Shown here: piece after piece, positions 1-11,994 of the stretch
Layout: every line of letters starts with the position of its first letter
Position numbering within the stretch: position 1 is the first letter of the stretch
NCBI GenBank assembly: GCA_036925085.1
Contig: JAUPFP010000004.1
Location: 9,088,938 to 9,152,937 of the forward strand
Reading direction: 5' to 3'
From: Brachycybe producta
Taxonomy: Eukaryota > Arthropoda > Diplopoda > Playtdesmida > Andrognathidae
DNA: 64,000 bases
The notes under the pieces: model-generated
Seen by the model: the letters and a program-made list of their open reading frames with translations, nothing else
The model's database searches: none
Told to the model about the DNA's origin: nothing
Translations under genes and position numbers: made by a program

Positions 1-917
1 ACCAAATGGTCAACTAAATGAGAATCTGTGAGCCTATTCCTCGCCCGCGCACGGTTTTCACAAGGTTCATCCTGAAGAAAAAAAACTGTCTCCATGTTTA
101 TGTCGTTCCGAATATTGACGGAAGCCGAGCAGCCAGATCAAAAATATTTGGATATTTGTCACCGCTGACAAACAGGTAGAACGCTGGGGTCGTCGTTGCA
201 GTCTTCAAATTTTTGTTTAAGAATTTTTTTTCTGAAAGTGTCTGTGGGCCAATCAGGAGGTCGCTGCGGACAACAAGTGGCTCACGGCCCCCCCCCCCCC
301 GTTTGAGACCTCTGGAATCAAATCAAATTAAAAAAGAGAATCCCTTAAAGGTTGTCCAACACTAGACCGGCCTGAATTGGCTTGGAGCTGGACGCATGCC
401 GGTCGCTGTCGTCGCATTAGACGGTAATTCCTGAAACCGGATGGATGCGTGCGGTTGCTCTTGGCTCATTCCGATTAAAAATGTGTAGGATCTATGTGTC
501 TTCCTTTCAGAAGGGAACAGAAGTCAACCTCATTATTTTTCCTATCTCTTTCCTTTCGGAAGCTGTCGAATCTCGAATATTTTTTAAGATTCGCGGGATT
601 CGAGGCTTCGAATGTCCCATCCTTACAAAATACTTAAAACCGCAACTAAACATGAAAACATAGCGACTGCCAGCAGCCAAGTAAAATCCAGGAACTTTTT
701 TAGCATCCCGAACTTAATTTGTCGGGATACCAAGACAAGAGATCTGAAAACCGAGAATGTCCTGAGAAGACCGTGATGAATGGGGATCTCTATCTGCAGA
801 ATCCATTGTAGCTTTGATGACGTGTTCTTTTCTCAAGTGATTATACTCTTTGTACATTTACATTTTCCAAAAATAAAACACGATTTTTCTTTATATAACA
901 GTAGATCTATATACTAA
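1..917. other. No gene seen; decayed sequence
   Basis: No convincing coding or RNA gene. It holds a C run at about 288-300 and, near 573-625, a scrap of a dispersed GATTCGA-rich repeat that recurs at 19353-19437 and 57845-57955. Confidence 0.5.
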
Positions 918-1412
918 GGGAATGTGTGACATTTGCCATGAAGACACTTGTCCTAAAGCCATTTGCCATATGGGGACATTTGCCCTAAAATCATTTGCCC
1001 TAAAACCATTTACCCTAAAGGGACGTTTGCCCTAAAACCATTTGCCCTAAAGGAACATTTGCCCTAAAACTATTTTCCCTAAAGGGACATTTGCTCTAAA
1101 GGGACATTTGCCCTAAAACCACTTGCTCTAAAAGGACATTTGCCCTAAAACCACTTGCTCTAAAAGGACATTTGCCCTAATCAGTAGTGTAAATTTACAT
1201 CGTTTGGCATTTTTTTCACGCTTGCGGTGCACTGAACCAGTTTAACATACTCCGTCGAAAGACACTAAACCGTATGAAGGGCAACTGTCCCTTTAGGGCA
1301 AATGGTTTTTGAACAACTGTCCTTTTAGTGCAAATGTGCTTCTAAGGCAAATGGTTTTAAGGCAAACTTCAATTTAGGGCAATGGTTTTAGGGCAAATGG
1401 CTTTATAGGCTC
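918..1412. repeat. FB4 copy 1
   Basis: The left half is many variants of TTTGCCCTAAAACCA and TTTGCCCTAAAGGGACA. The right half carries the complement (AGGGCAAATG). Between them is a unique centre with CATTTGGCGTTTT-like and ACACTAAACCGTATG motifs. The inverted arrangement of a minisatellite around a conserved centre recurs near 2.7, 11.1, 42.6 and 60.0 kb. Confidence 0.85.
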
Positions 1413-1862
1413 ATTTTCCAAAAATGTTATTTAAAAAAAAAAAAAGAAAAACTGTAAAATGGCTCATAATTTAATCGCAGGGGCCGTTTGAGAATTGGGT
1501 GGTTTCACGTTTCAAGGATATAATATAGTAGAGAGTTACACGGAATAGAATCTAAACAGTTTGGAGAAGAGATTTTGTAGCAACTTTGAAATGAATTTCA
1601 GAGAATTAATTGCGCTTCAGTGACTACCACTACTTTGTTGAATGAAAGTAAACAGTTTTGAAATGAATTGCTAATATGTGCGCCTCCTTTTTGCCTGCCT
1701 TTTGTTTCCCCTTCTCCCTCCCGCCCCCCCAAACTTCTCTTGTCACTTCCTCTCACACATACTCAAAAGCCCTACTGCAACGGTTGTGTGGCCTTTGACT
1801 GCATAATGCACTTTTGATTTGAAATTTTGAACCATGGAACAATCTCTCTTTTCGTAGAAGTC
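1413..1862. other. AT-rich spacer, nothing recognised
   Basis: Contains an A run and a short C-rich patch (about 1722-1732). No open frame with protein-like composition. Confidence 0.45.
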
Positions 1863-2152
1863 TTAAGAGACTATACATCACGAAATTACTTCGAAAAACC
1901 TCCGCAAAGAGCGCTAGCATCGTTTTTCTATTGAGCCCGTAAACCCCATGTTAAAGAAAAAACGTTAATTTTTAAAATCCACAGTCGCGGCGGCAATATG
2001 TTTATTTTTCATATTTAAAGTTGTCTAATTTTGATGGTTCAAAGTGCAATGTGCACCTTAAATATATGCTGATCTAGTGATAGATCGTCAAAAAATTGGA
2101 AAGTGTGCTTCTATTTTTAAAAAGTATTTCAAAATCGCGAATCGTAAGCAAA
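1863..2152. repeat. FB1 fragment (left arm)
   Basis: Begins TTAAGAGACTATACATCAC and follows the FB1 left arm through AAAGAGCGCTAGCATCG, the GGCGGCAATATG segment and the TATTTCAAAATCGCGAAT segment, then breaks off against FB5. The full copy is at 17180-17976. Confidence 0.85.
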
Positions 2153-2168
2153 AAAAAAAACATCTTTC

Positions 2169-2708
2169 AAGACTTACCCAAGGATTGGCAAAACGATTTT
2201 TAAAAATTAAAATGAGTCATTAATATAATTAAAAAAAATTAAAAATCAATTAACTTCATATAAATGGACTTTATCAGATAGATGCGCCACCAAACAACAG
2301 ACATTTGCAATAAAAAAAGTATGCTCCTCTACTCGATTTCTGGTGTTGTCAACTCACATTACTTTTAATTCCCTATTCAAATACATGTATTTCCTATTCA
2401 TTTCAAAGTACTATGGATTTAATATTTGAATTATCCCCACGTGCCCTCTGGCTCTCGAGTTGATTGGAAAGTTGTATTGAGTTGAATATGACTAGGAAAT
2501 ACATGTATTTGATTAAGGAATTATAGTAAATGTGAGGTGACAGCATTTGCCACTAAATTGAGGGTTAGACTTTCGTTTTTTTAGAAATTTAAAATGGCGT
2601 TCATTGGTGACTCATGAAAAGTCACTTCATTTTTAAGTTTTTTTATGATTTTAATGAGTTATTTTTAATTTTAGAAATGATTTTCGTAATTGTTGGATTA
2701 GTAGTCTT
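2169..2708. repeat. FB5 copy 1 (complete foldback)
   Basis: Starts AAGACTTACCCAAGGATTGG and ends in the diverged complement, ATTGTTGGATTAGTAGTCTT. Inner arms share CTATTCAAATACATGTATTT and its complement. Related copies lie at 18740-19330 and 58838-59018. Confidence 0.8.
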
Positions 2709-2712
2709 GATG

Positions 2713-3064
2713 GTATATAGCCATTGCCCTAAAACACTTGCCCTAAAGGAACACATGCCCTGAAGGGACATTTGCCCTAAAACCATTGGCACTAAAGGAC
2801 ATGTGCCCTAAACTACGGTTTAGTATCTTTCGGTGGATTTTGTTAAATAGGTTCTGCGCACCATAGGCTCGCAAAACAAAACGCCAAATGACTTATATTT
2901 AGACTACTAATTAGGGCAAATGTCCCTTTAGGGCAACTTTCCCTTTGTGGAAAATGGCTTTAGTACAAATGTCCCCTTAGGGCAAGTGTCTTTAGGGTAA
3001 ATGTCCCTTTTGGGCAAATGTCCCTTTAGGGCAAATGTCCATAGGACAAGTGTCCCACATCCAG
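2713..3064. repeat. FB4 copy 2
   Basis: CATTGCCCTAAAACAC units on the left, AGGGCAAATGTCCCTTT units on the right, and the same centre (ACGGTTTAGTATCTTTCGGT) as copy 1. Confidence 0.85.
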
Positions 3065-3232
3065 TGTTGACCATATTTCAACAAAAAGTTCCTGATTGTA
3101 ATGGCCACTTTTAAGATTATAGACAACTTGCAAAGTTGCTAAACATGGTGAACATAATTATTGTGCATGATAATTAATTTGTTTTGATTACAGTCAAGTT
3201 GACTTGTTTCCAATTATTTATTTTAGTACATG

Positions 3233-3398
3233 TGTCACCGTCAATCTACAGATTGCCTAGGCAGTCTGCAAAACAACCAAACCTGCTAGTGAACCTGCAA
3301 ACTTCAATGTCCAAAAATCTATTGAATTTTTCAGATTGTCTGGCAGGTTGGTTGTTTTGCAGATTGACTGTTAATGTTTCCGCAGATTGACAGTAACA
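3233..3398. repeat. MD copy 1 (palindromic MITE)
   Basis: Starts TGTCACCGTCAATCTACAG and ends CGCAGATTGACAGTAACA. Built from CAATCTGCA/GCAGATTG words facing inward around ATTGAATTTT. Best copy is 43911-44110. Confidence 0.8.
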
Positions 3399-3938
3399 GA
3401 TGTACGGACACATTTCTGCATAATTTCTTTGTTTTTGGATTTGTAATAATGTGATTTAGTTAGGAAATGGATTATTTTATTTTGCTTTTGGAAGTAGATT
3501 TCTTGTGATCCATGTGGCGGCACTTCAAACATACTTAAAAATGGTCTCACCATGTTATGCGTCCTACTTAGGACTTTTAAAAAAAAAAAATTAAAAAGAA
3601 AACATATCTAATAACATTTTTAGAAACGTTTCGTTGAAATCTTTAAGTAGACTTATTACAACTATTAGCCTTTTAAACTTTTACTTCCGCTGGATCGGTT
3701 TTTTTTTTTTTTTGGTAAATTTTTTTAAGGTTCTTAAATTGCGGTGTAAAATATGGCCAATAATGCGCAACATAAACATTTTTAATCCAAATTGAAAGAC
3801 AAGTCCACATTTAGAAGCATTTGTTGGAGTGTACTGCGTTTGGATTATTTAAACCTCTCTACGAGGATCACTCCGCGAGTTAGAAATAAAAAAAAAAAAA
3901 ATGATTGGAAAAAAAAAAGCTGAAAACTTTTGTAGAAA
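3399..3938. other. AT-rich spacer, nothing recognised
   Basis: A and T homopolymer runs dominate. No gene is supported on either strand. Confidence 0.45.
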
Positions 3939-3940
3939 TA

Positions 3941-4710
3941 TTAGGTTGGTAGGAAAATAATTGCGGTTTTTTTGTTTTCTCAGCTAATAACGATATTTAT
4001 GAATTAATAATTAACTTTATTAATCAATTACAATTTCAGTTACAAAAAAAAATACTCTACGAGCAACCGGTTTGCCTATGCCAGAGGGATCTTAAGAGCC
4101 ATGTGCTACAAGAGATGCATTGTCAATTTAAAATAAAGGCAATTAGAAATCGGGACAAACAGAAGTTGGCTCTGCCCTTTTTATGACAACCGGGCAATTT
4201 TCTAATTGGTTTGTTGTATGGTTCGACGTTGAAAAGGGCGGAGCATGTGACGTCAGACTACATAACCAACCAATTAGAAGTTGCGGTCGTCATAAAAAGG
4301 GCGGAGCCAACTTCTGTACAACAAAATAAACTTCATTGCAAATATGAAAAAAAAAAAAATCGAATAATCGAAAATATCGAAATACGCGCCATTAGAATTG
4401 ACACATTGTGTGCCAATTAATTACAAGTTTATTTTTATGCCGGTGGTGTAAAATTCCGGAGTAGTGGAGTTGATAAAATGTCGAAATGCATTTTTGACAG
4501 CCAGCTACGTTGTTGAAAATGTTCATTTTCAATTCAATAGCCTAAATTGAAACACAATTAACAATAAAACCGAAGTTAATATTACTCAATCACAGACCGC
4601 AAAATGCACTTTCAACTGATCTTAACACAACATAATTACACTTATATTGAAAACAAATGAGTTTCAATTGCAGTTAAACAAAAACCGCAATTATTTTCCT
4701 ACCAACCTAA
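3941..4710. mobile_element. Non-autonomous mariner-like element
   Basis: Ends are inverted copies of TTAGGTTGGTAGGAAAATAA, matching for about 30 bp before a variable T run, and flanked by TA on both sides (3939-3940 and 4711-4712). TTAGGTTGG ends and TA duplication are typical of mariner elements. No transposase frame is present. The interior shares sequence with 11563-11640 and 12205-12300 and contains an M8 insertion. Confidence 0.88.
4138..4318. repeat. M8 copy 1, nested in the mariner MITE
   Basis: Palindrome with AATTAGAAATCGGGA at the left, CGACGTTGAAAAGGGCGGAG near the middle and GGGCGGAGCCAACTTCTGT at the right. The right tip is lost. Comparison with the related block at 12205-12300 places it as an insertion. 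Confidence 0.8.
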
Positions 4711-4965
4711 TAGTTACATTATTTCTTTGTGGTTTCTTATGTTGGTTGGTTTTACGAGACTAGTTAGTATCGATTTGTTGTTTAGTAAACTGCTGACAGT
4801 TGTTACAGTTCTATTTTGTTTTCAAACTGTGCTTTTTTAGGGCAGTATTTGTTGTATTTTTGTCTGGAACTCACGTTGCAGTTTTGCCAGCTTCAGTTGG
4901 ACCTCCGCCTAATGAAACACCCTGTAATATCGATATATACAGTATAGAATATGTCGATCAATAGT

Positions 4966-5175
4966 ACAGGCAGTTAGAAATCGGGGAGAATTTCAGTTGG
5001 CTCCGCCCTTTTTTATGACGACCGGCAACTTCGAATTGGTTTGTTGTGTGGTTCTGACGTTGAAAAGGGGCGGAGCATGTGACGTTAGACTACATCACCA
5101 GCCGAATAGAAGTTGCTGGTCGGCATAAAAAGGGGCGGAGCCAACTGAAGTTCTCCCCGATCTCTAACTGCCTGT
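4966..5175. repeat. M8 copy 2
   Basis: ACAGGCAGTTAGAAATCGGG at the left, CCCGATCTCTAACTGCCTGT at the right, near-perfect palindrome. Flanks ATCAATAGT and AGCAATAGT form a 9-bp duplication with one mismatch. Confidence 0.9.
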
Positions 5176-5726
5176 AGCAATAGTTTGCCTACGGCTTAAT
5201 GCACTGCTGCCATCTAACGGCTAATATAATAAAAATGCTTATGCATTACGTATAAGCCTACAATATGAAGAGAAGAAGAAGAAAAAAAAATCAATGTTTT
5301 TGTTTTCTTATTTTATCATATTATGCTTTTAATTAGCCAAAAAAATACAAGAGGGCCGCCCTATTATTTATATTTTCTGAAGTTAAAAACAAATAAATAA
5401 GCACTTTAGCATACAGTTAGTTATAACAGCAGCAGAAGGCTTTGTTACACTGTATTTGGTGGGGGTGGGGGGAGGGGAGGAAGTTTTTTTTTTATTGTGT
5501 TTTGCTGTTAGTTACCTTGGCAACTATGACCTGGGTGCATAATTATTTTCTACTTAATAATTTATGCATAAATACATAACGGCCTGATTATTATACGCTT
5601 ATTTCATTAACTGTGTTCCTTTGTACCTTAATTAAATGATAATGCTCTTAATGGTAGCTGCTTTTAATTTCACATGTTGCATTTGTTATTCAAAGAGGGG
5701 GTGGTTGCTAAAAAAAATTTGAATGA
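5176..5726. other. Spacer, nothing recognised
   Basis: AT-rich with a GGGGGTGGGG patch near 5460-5480. No gene supported. Confidence 0.45.
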
Positions 5727-5734
5727 AAAATATA

Positions 5735-5904
5735 ACAGGCATCTGTAGACAGCTTCAGAAGTCAGTCCAAATATCAACCAATTAGAAATAAAAAAGGGTG
5801 GGGGCATGCGACGTAAGACCCAGTAAGAAACCAATTAGAAATTGATGACGCTCATAAAAGGGCGGAGCCAAAGAAATTCTGAAGCTGTCTACACAGATGC
5901 CTGT
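5735..5904. repeat. M8-related palindromic MITE
   Basis: Ends ACAGGCATCTGTAGACAGC and its near-complement GCTGTCTACACAGATGCCTGT. Exact 8-bp duplications AAAATATA at 5727-5734 and 5905-5912. The interior shares CCAATTAGAAAT and AAAAGGGCGGAGCCAA with M8, but the outer arms differ. Confidence 0.88.
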
Positions 5905-6111
5905 AAAATATACATGCGGAGTTTGAGCGGGGAAAAGACGCGGTGTTCTCCATACATTTTAACATTTTTTGATAAAAACAAAATAATTATTCATATCGAA
6001 GAAAATTTTTATTTATTTTTTGAAGTAGTTTTCATTTTTGTAGATAATTGAGAGTTAGCGAAATTTCGTACGAAATTATTTTATTTACGAAATGATAGAT
6101 TTTGACGTCAA

Positions 6112-6816
6112 TATACAGTCGCGGCGGCAATATGTTTATTTTTCATATTTAAAGTTGTCCGATTTTGATGGTTCAAAGTGCAAAGTGCACCTTAAATATA
6201 TGTTCATCTAGTGATAGAATGACAAAAGATTGGTAAGTGTGCTTCTATTTTTAAAAAAAAAGTATTTCAAAATCGCGAATTTCTAACTCTTATGTTAAAC
6301 TCCATTGAGTACGCGATCATAAGAAAAAAACATCCATTAAAATGTTCGTATAAAAAATACCTAAAAATAATTTAAAAAACCAGTAAAAAAAATGAGCACG
6401 TGCGCCAATGGGTTGGCTTCATTGCGGTTTACTTGTGGTTTTTTAAAATTATTCTTAGGTATTTTTACGAGCATTTTAATGGGTGGTTTTTTTCTTACGA
6501 GTGCGTACTTAATGGAGTTTAACATAAGAGTTAAAAATTCGCGATTTTGAAATATTTTTTAAAAATAGAACCACACTTACCAATTTTTTTGTCATTCTAT
6601 CACTCGATGAACATATAAGTAAAGTGCACATTGCACTTTGAACCATCAAAATTGGACAACTTTAAATATGGAAAATAAACATATTGCCGCCATTGTGTAT
6701 TTTAAAAATTAAACGTTTTTTTCTTTAACATTGGGTCTATGGGCTCAATAGAAAAACGTTGCTAGCGCTCTTTGCGGAGATTTTTTTCGAAGTAATTTTG
6801 CGATGTAGCCTCTTAA
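6112..6816. repeat. FB1 copy, left end missing
   Basis: Starts inside the left arm at the CAGTCGCGGCGGCAATATG segment and runs through the hairpin to GATGTAGCCTCTTAA. Arms pair over most of their length around a GGTTGGCTTCATTG loop. Confidence 0.88.
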
Positions 6817-6918
6817 ATAATTTACAATAAAGTTGACATTAATTTGAGCTCAAGTAAATAAATTACGGGAAATATATTTTAAAAATAGAAAAAAAAATGT
6901 AAGTGCTTTGATAATTAT

Positions 6919-7134
6919 ACAGGTAGTTAGAAATCGGGGAGAACTTCAGTTAGCTACACCCTTGTTATGACGACTGGCAACTTCTAATTGGCTGGTTATG
7001 TAGTCTGACGTTGAAAAAGGCGGAGCATGTGACGTCAGACTTCATAACCAGCCAATTAGAAGTTGCCAGTCGTCATAACAAGGGCGGAGCCAACTGAAGT
7101 TTTCACCTATTTCTAACTGCCTGTGATTATTGTT
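6919..7134. repeat. M8 copy 3
   Basis: ACAGGTAGTTAGAAATCGGG to TTTCTAACTGCCTGT. Flanks GATAATTAT and GATTATTGT agree at 7 of 9 positions, an aged duplication. Confidence 0.87.
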
Positions 7135-7694
7135 GGTTGGAGGGCGTCTTATTTATGGCGTTTTTCTTAGACCTTGGCGCCCTCTGTTTTTGTAGGCTGA
7201 TGACAAAAAAAAAAGCGAAGATTTTTTTTAAAAAAAAACCAGTTCTTCTAAATTGATTCTTTAATATATCTACGAGTATACTTTAAGCGTGGTTGACATT
7301 CAATCACTTCAAATTAAACTTGAGCCTTGAGGTTTTATTTAAGACATAAATTTTGAACGTCTTCATCAAATGGAATTAAGAAAAAAAAAAATAATTTAAA
7401 ACGCCCCCCAAAAAAAAATTACGGCGAAGGAATTAGGTCCTTTAGATTGGAACTGTTACAAGTGACAAGCTACAACATTATTAGATTAAGTATTGACAGA
7501 GACAAACATACACATTCCTGGCTTCAAGGAGTAATTTTTTTTTTTTCAAAATTTCTGATAAGGCGGTTAAAATCTTAAATCTTGGTTTGTGTCAGAACAC
7601 TTATCACTTTTAAGTCGAACATGTTGGTGGAAATGAATGCGCGCGCTGGGGTCTATGGGGGTAGGTTTGTATTTTTTTTTTATCCACATTGGCA
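7135..7694. other. Spacer, nothing recognised
   Basis: Several A runs and a scrap with CAAATTAAACTTGAG. No gene supported. Confidence 0.45.
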
Positions 7695-7702
7695 GTTTAT
7701 AG

Positions 7703-7913
7703 ACAGGCCGTTAGAAATCGGAGAGAACTGCAGTTGGCTCCGCGCTTTTTATGACGACCGGCAACTTCTAATTGGTTGGTTATATAGTGTGTATGACGTC
7801 ACATGCTCCGCCATTTTCAACGTCGAACCACACAACAAACCATTTAGAAGTTGCCCGGTTGTCATAAGAAGGGCGGAGCCAACTGAAGTTCTCCCCGATT
7901 TCTAACTGTTTGT
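7703..7913. repeat. M8 copy 4
   Basis: Exact 8-bp duplications GTTTATAG at 7695-7702 and 7914-7921 flank the palindrome. The central segment is inverted relative to copies 1-3 (TGACGTCACATGCTCCGCC here), as expected if the palindrome sometimes flips at its centre. Confidence 0.92.
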
Positions 7914-7939
7914 GTTTATAGAGAGAGGAATGTTAAACC

Positions 7940-8082
7940 ACAGGCAAGTGTGTCCAGCAGTGAAATTTTGTTGGCCCAGCCCTTTTATGAACGTCATCAA
8001 TTTCTAATTGGTTGATATTTGGTCTGACACTCATAAAAGAGCGGGGCTAACAAAAATTTTACTGCTGGGCACACTTGTCTGT
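7940..8082. repeat. M8 short form
   Basis: ACAGGCAAGTGTGTCCAGC to GCTGGGCACACTTGTCTGT, flanked by exact TGTTAAACC at 7931-7939 and 8083-8091 (9 bp, or 8 plus a chance base). This is the arm type found inside Helitrons at 9.6, 14.7 and 20.4 kb. Confidence 0.92.
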
Positions 8083-8225
8083 TGTTAAACCGGGGTCACA
8101 CTACTGTGGCAGCACTGTGTGTGTCTTTAGATTCGTAGCAAAATTATTCAGTTTTATTTTTCTTTTAATTAATAATTATACGTAAGCAATTGCCTTGATT
8201 GGTTTATTGATTTAAAACTCAGATA

Positions 8226-8740
8226 CAACGTTTAATTCATAATATCTCCGAATGTAGGCGCTGCAATCGTTTTTGATTTAAAAATGGTTTCTTAATGGTT
8301 TTTCTTCAGGTTTGAAGTCACATAATAATTAATAGAAAAATAATTGCACGTGCTAAGCTTATAAAATGTAATCATCGTAAAGCCAATAGATTAATGCACG
8401 TGTTGATTTTGTTGTTATTGTTCTAAGTCGTTTTTAACGAGAGTTCTTCAAATGTTTGTGGGACATTTTTTTGGTCCTAGGGGATTTAACATGGAGTTCA
8501 AAAAACATATGATTTTGAACCTTATTTGAAAATAGAAGGACCTTTTTAAAATTTCTATAAAGTGAGCCCTTAAAGAAAAATACTTTTTATTGCATTTTGC
8601 GCTTTACTGTATCTTCGTTGAGCGATTGTGAGGCGATTTCTTGCTGTTTTAGTAACACCACATAGTAACATTCATTTGTCTCGTTGTCGTCTGCTCTAAA
8701 CAACAAGATGGAGGACTTGTATCTAGGCTGTTATGAAAAA
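8226..8740 (-). repeat. FB2 copy 1
   Basis: Reads as the complement of the copy at 25246-25745: outer end at about 8735 (TGTATCTAGGCT), with GACGACAACGAGAC, the TTTTGCGCTTTACTGT segment and the inner GCACGTGCTAAGCTTATAA segment. Only one long arm and part of the other are recognisable. Confidence 0.78.
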
Positions 8741-8860
8741 CTGACACTTCATTATTTATTTATTTGCTAGAAAATAAAGATATTCGTTGCTTACTTGAGC
8801 AGTCGAAACTAAAAGTAAATTTGAAAATGACTACATTTTTTAGGGGGGGGGAATTATTAT

Positions 8861-9265
8861 TATTATATATATAATATCCCAGGTTTGTGTGTGTGTATGT
8901 GTGTGTGTGGAGTAACAAAACCATTGAAGCACGTCGGAATTTATATAAATTTGAATAAATGAACCGTTTTTTTTCTCAAGGTCAACTATATGTTGAACTC
9001 TTCCTTTGGAAAGTGTAGAAGGAAGAGAGAGAGAGAAAAGTGGGAGGGGGTTAGGGGAAGAGGTTGGAAAGTGTAGAAGGGGAGAAAGAGAAAAGTGGGA
9101 GGGTGAGGGGAAAAGGTAGGAAAGTGTAGAAGGGGAGAGAGAGAGAAAGTGGGAGGGGGTGACTGAAATTGAAATGAAAGGAGTAAAAAAAGGAAAAAAC
9201 GACGCACATGCGCACAATTGCCTGTGAATTTTGCTCCCGTCATTTATGATGGGTTACCCCACTAG
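8861..9265 (+). mobile_element. Helitron A (non-autonomous)
   Basis: The 3' end has the Helitron signature: a hairpin GTCATTTATGATG-type stem, then TTACCCCA, then CTAG at 9262-9265 followed by T. The body has G/A-rich GGAAAGTGTAGAAGG repeats and GTGACTGAAATTGAAATGAA. The 5' end is placed at TATATATAATATCCCAGG and is less certain. No Rep/helicase frame. Confidence 0.78.
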
Positions 9266-9788
9266 TTATATATATAATATCCTAGATCTGTGTGTGTGTG
9301 TAACAAAATTTATATAAACGGAATTTATATAAATTTAAATAAATGAAGAAATGAACAGCTTTTCTCAAGGTCAACTATATGTTGCACCGTTCCCATCCAA
9401 GAACCCCATGATATTAAATTGGAGAGGGGAAAAGCTTGGAAAGTGTAGAAGGGGGGGGAGAGAGAGAAACGTGGAGGGGGAAAAGGAGTAAAAAAAGGAA
9501 CAAACGACGCGCCTGCACACACCAGAGAAAATGATAAACTCATTTTCTCTTTCAAATATAAAAAGGGGAGGGGATAATAGTAGTAAAATTAAACTAGAAT
9601 TTATCACAGGCAATTGTGCCCAGCATTAGAATTTTTTTTGCTCAGCCCTTTTATGAACGTCATCAATTTCTAATTGGGTTTGTTATTTGGTCTGACGTCA
9701 TAAAAGGGCGGAGGAAAAGAAATTCTAATGCTGGGCACAATTGCCTGTGAATTTGGCTCCCGTCATTTATGACGGGCTACCCCACTAG
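9266..9788 (+). mobile_element. Helitron B, head-to-tail with A
   Basis: Starts directly after Helitron A's CTAG with the same TATATATATAATATCCTAG leader and ends CCCCACTAG at 9788, followed by T. It contains an M8 short palindrome near 9604-9750 that A lacks; A keeps only a GCACAATTGCCTGTG scrap at that point. Confidence 0.8.
9604..9750. repeat. M8 short form inside Helitron B
   Basis: CACAGGCAATTGTGCCCAGC and its complement at the right, with CGTCATCAATTTCTAATTGG in the middle. Flanks GAATTTATC and GAATTTGGC resemble a 9-bp duplication. Confidence 0.85.
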
Positions 9789-9995
9789 TTTAATATATTA
9801 TATTAAGATTTAATATAAATTCAAATTTAATATTAATATTAAATTTAATTATTAAATAATATATTAAAATACATGTATGTAACATATAATTAAATTGTTA
9901 TTAGTATATTATTATTATTATTATAATATTATAATAATAATATTTAATATATTATAATCTTATTATTTAAATATAAAATATATAACAAAAAATGC
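9789..9995. repeat. AT-only low-complexity block
   Basis: Almost pure A/T made of TTAATATTA-type words. Confidence 0.9.
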
Positions 9996-11114
9996 TGATT
10001 TTGAACGTACATCACATTGACTGCAATGGTCTGGTATTACAAGCTGTAAGTATCATGACGTCACAGAGCTATTCCAGGAGGTCCCTTCCTATTGGCTGAA
10101 AGTTATGAGCACACCCCGGTTACTCTACAAACCTTGGTTTAATACCATCCCTTTTCAATAGGACTAAAGAACACAATCCTAAATTTTGTCAACCCCTCTG
10201 ACGTCACAGGCTTTTTCTTACAATGATGCAGTTTATAAATATCTCATAGTGAATATACACTTCATGTTTATTTAAGGATCTAAGGGTTTTTTATGGTCAG
10301 AGAGTCAGAGAGGGAGGAGAGCGCTTTAAGAAATAACTCTTGAAGCCCCCCCCCCCTTTAACACTCCACCACACTACTTTGTGGTTGTTCCACCTTGATG
10401 ACACACAAACCACTAAACACATTGAAACCTATAGAAAAGCGATTTGAACAAAAATGTTTATAGAAATGATGTTATATGACATGTGTGTATTTAACTGCAC
10501 AACATTTCTGTGGTTGAGTGTCTCTGGAATGGGAGGGGGGGTGGGATTGGATGAGGGGTTTGCTTAGGGGAGGGGTGGGGTTTAGGGATAAAGATGCCAA
10601 CCATTTCTTTTTCTCTTCACCCCTCTTCACCTCACCTGTACCCAAAACGTCTTCATTTTATTTTATTTTTCAAGTCACATCCTATCAGTGTTTGATTTTT
10701 GTAAATCCACTTTTGCTGATGGATTTATTCGAATAGAAAAATGGTCTCTTTAATATTTTTTCCATTTTACTGCTAAACATCACATTTGATCATGTGATAG
10801 CAGAAAAGAAGGAATTTGGAGATGTGAAGAGCCACCCCCCTCCCGGGAGGGAGGTGGGGGTTCAGAACAGCAGGTGGTTGATTTTTTCCCCTAAAAATGT
10901 CAAAGTTAATTGTTTTAAAGATGTGTTATAACAACAACTAGTGGGTATTTGAATATGATTGCAATTTTTTTTTATATAATTAAATAAACGGAAATTTTTC
11001 TGTGTTTTGTTCTTTGGCCCATTGAAGATAAGCCCTTAAGAGTCATCGAAGGCCAAATTTATATTTGTAGAGAGTTTAGGTCATGAGACTCATCACACAG
11101 TACTACACTATACT
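9996..11114. other. Spacer, nothing recognised
   Basis: More balanced composition at 10000-10270 with two GACGTCACAG words; C runs near 10347 and 10837-10850; G-rich 10527-10590. No convincing gene or paired repeat boundary. Confidence 0.45.
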
Positions 11115-11535
11115 TTCGAGGGGATGTAGACATTTGCCCTAAAGACACTTGTCCTAAAACCATTAGCTGTAAAGGGATATTTGCCCTAAAGGGACGTTTG
11201 CCCTAAAGGAGCGTTTGCCATAAGAGAAATTTGCCCTAAAGTGACGTTTGCCATAAGGGAAATTTGCCCTAAAGTGACGTTTGCCATAAGGGAAATTTGC
11301 CCTAAAGTGACGTTTGCTATAAGGGAAATTTGCCCTAAAGTGATGTTTGCCATAAGGGAAGTTTGCCCTAAAGGGACGTTTGCCCTAAACCACTTTTTTC
11401 TTCTCTCTTTTCATACGGTTTAGTGTCTTTTGGTGGAGTATGTTAACTATTTTCTGCATGCCGCAGGCATGCAAAAAACGTCAAATGCCGTAAATTTACA
11501 CTACTGATTAGGGCAAATGTTCTTTTAGGGAACAC
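11115..11535. repeat. FB4 copy 3
   Basis: At least four near-identical units of AAATTTGCCCTAAAGTGACG alternating with TTTGCCATAAGGG, then the conserved centre (ATACGGTTTAGTGTCTTTTG) and a short complementary right arm. Confidence 0.87.
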
Positions 11536-11849
11536 ACCTACTTTCAACAAGCCTACTGAGAGTTTTTTTACAATTACAATTACAAAAAATACTCTGCAAG
11601 CAGCTGGTTGGCCTATGGCAGAGGGACCTTAAGATCCAAGTTGTAACACCCTGTATTTTTCCTTCCTGTCCTTCCCCTAGCCTGGGGGGTCTCTGGGGAC
11701 GTGAGGGACGGATTTCCGTTCTTTCCTTCTCTCTTGGAGACCCCAAAGCTACAAGACACCTTCTGGTTCTGGTATTGGCGGATGGATACCCGGCGATACA
11801 TGGTTCCTAGGGTGTGGGTGTACCTTGAAAGGTGTACACAGGCCCTGGG

Positions 11850-11856
11850 TATAAAA
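11850..11856 (+). promoter_or_regulatory. LTR TATA box
   Basis: GGGTATAAAAGACC in the solo LTR; the related LTR at 18.5 kb has TATAAAAGG at the matching place. Transcription would start about 30 bp downstream. Confidence 0.7.
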
Positions 11857-11988
11857 GACCATGTTTCCGTATATTCTGGCTCCATTCTTTGATATCGAAA
11901 CATGAAATAACCTCATTAATGGAACAGTGGCGAAAGCACGCCACACTTTGTAACTTTTCTGTTTATTATGTGTTTTATGGTTGGCCGT

Positions 11989-11994
11989 AATAAA
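11989..11994 (+). terminator. LTR poly(A) signal
   Basis: AATAAA about 135 bp after the TATA box, as expected at the R/U5 boundary of an LTR. Confidence 0.6.

Noticed and set aside
8840..9613. Ser/Pro/Phe-rich minus-strand frames, repeated at 14415-14718 and 20076-20414
   Set aside because: They fall on the G/A-rich body of Helitrons A-D, with no recognised domain and frame not preserved among copies.
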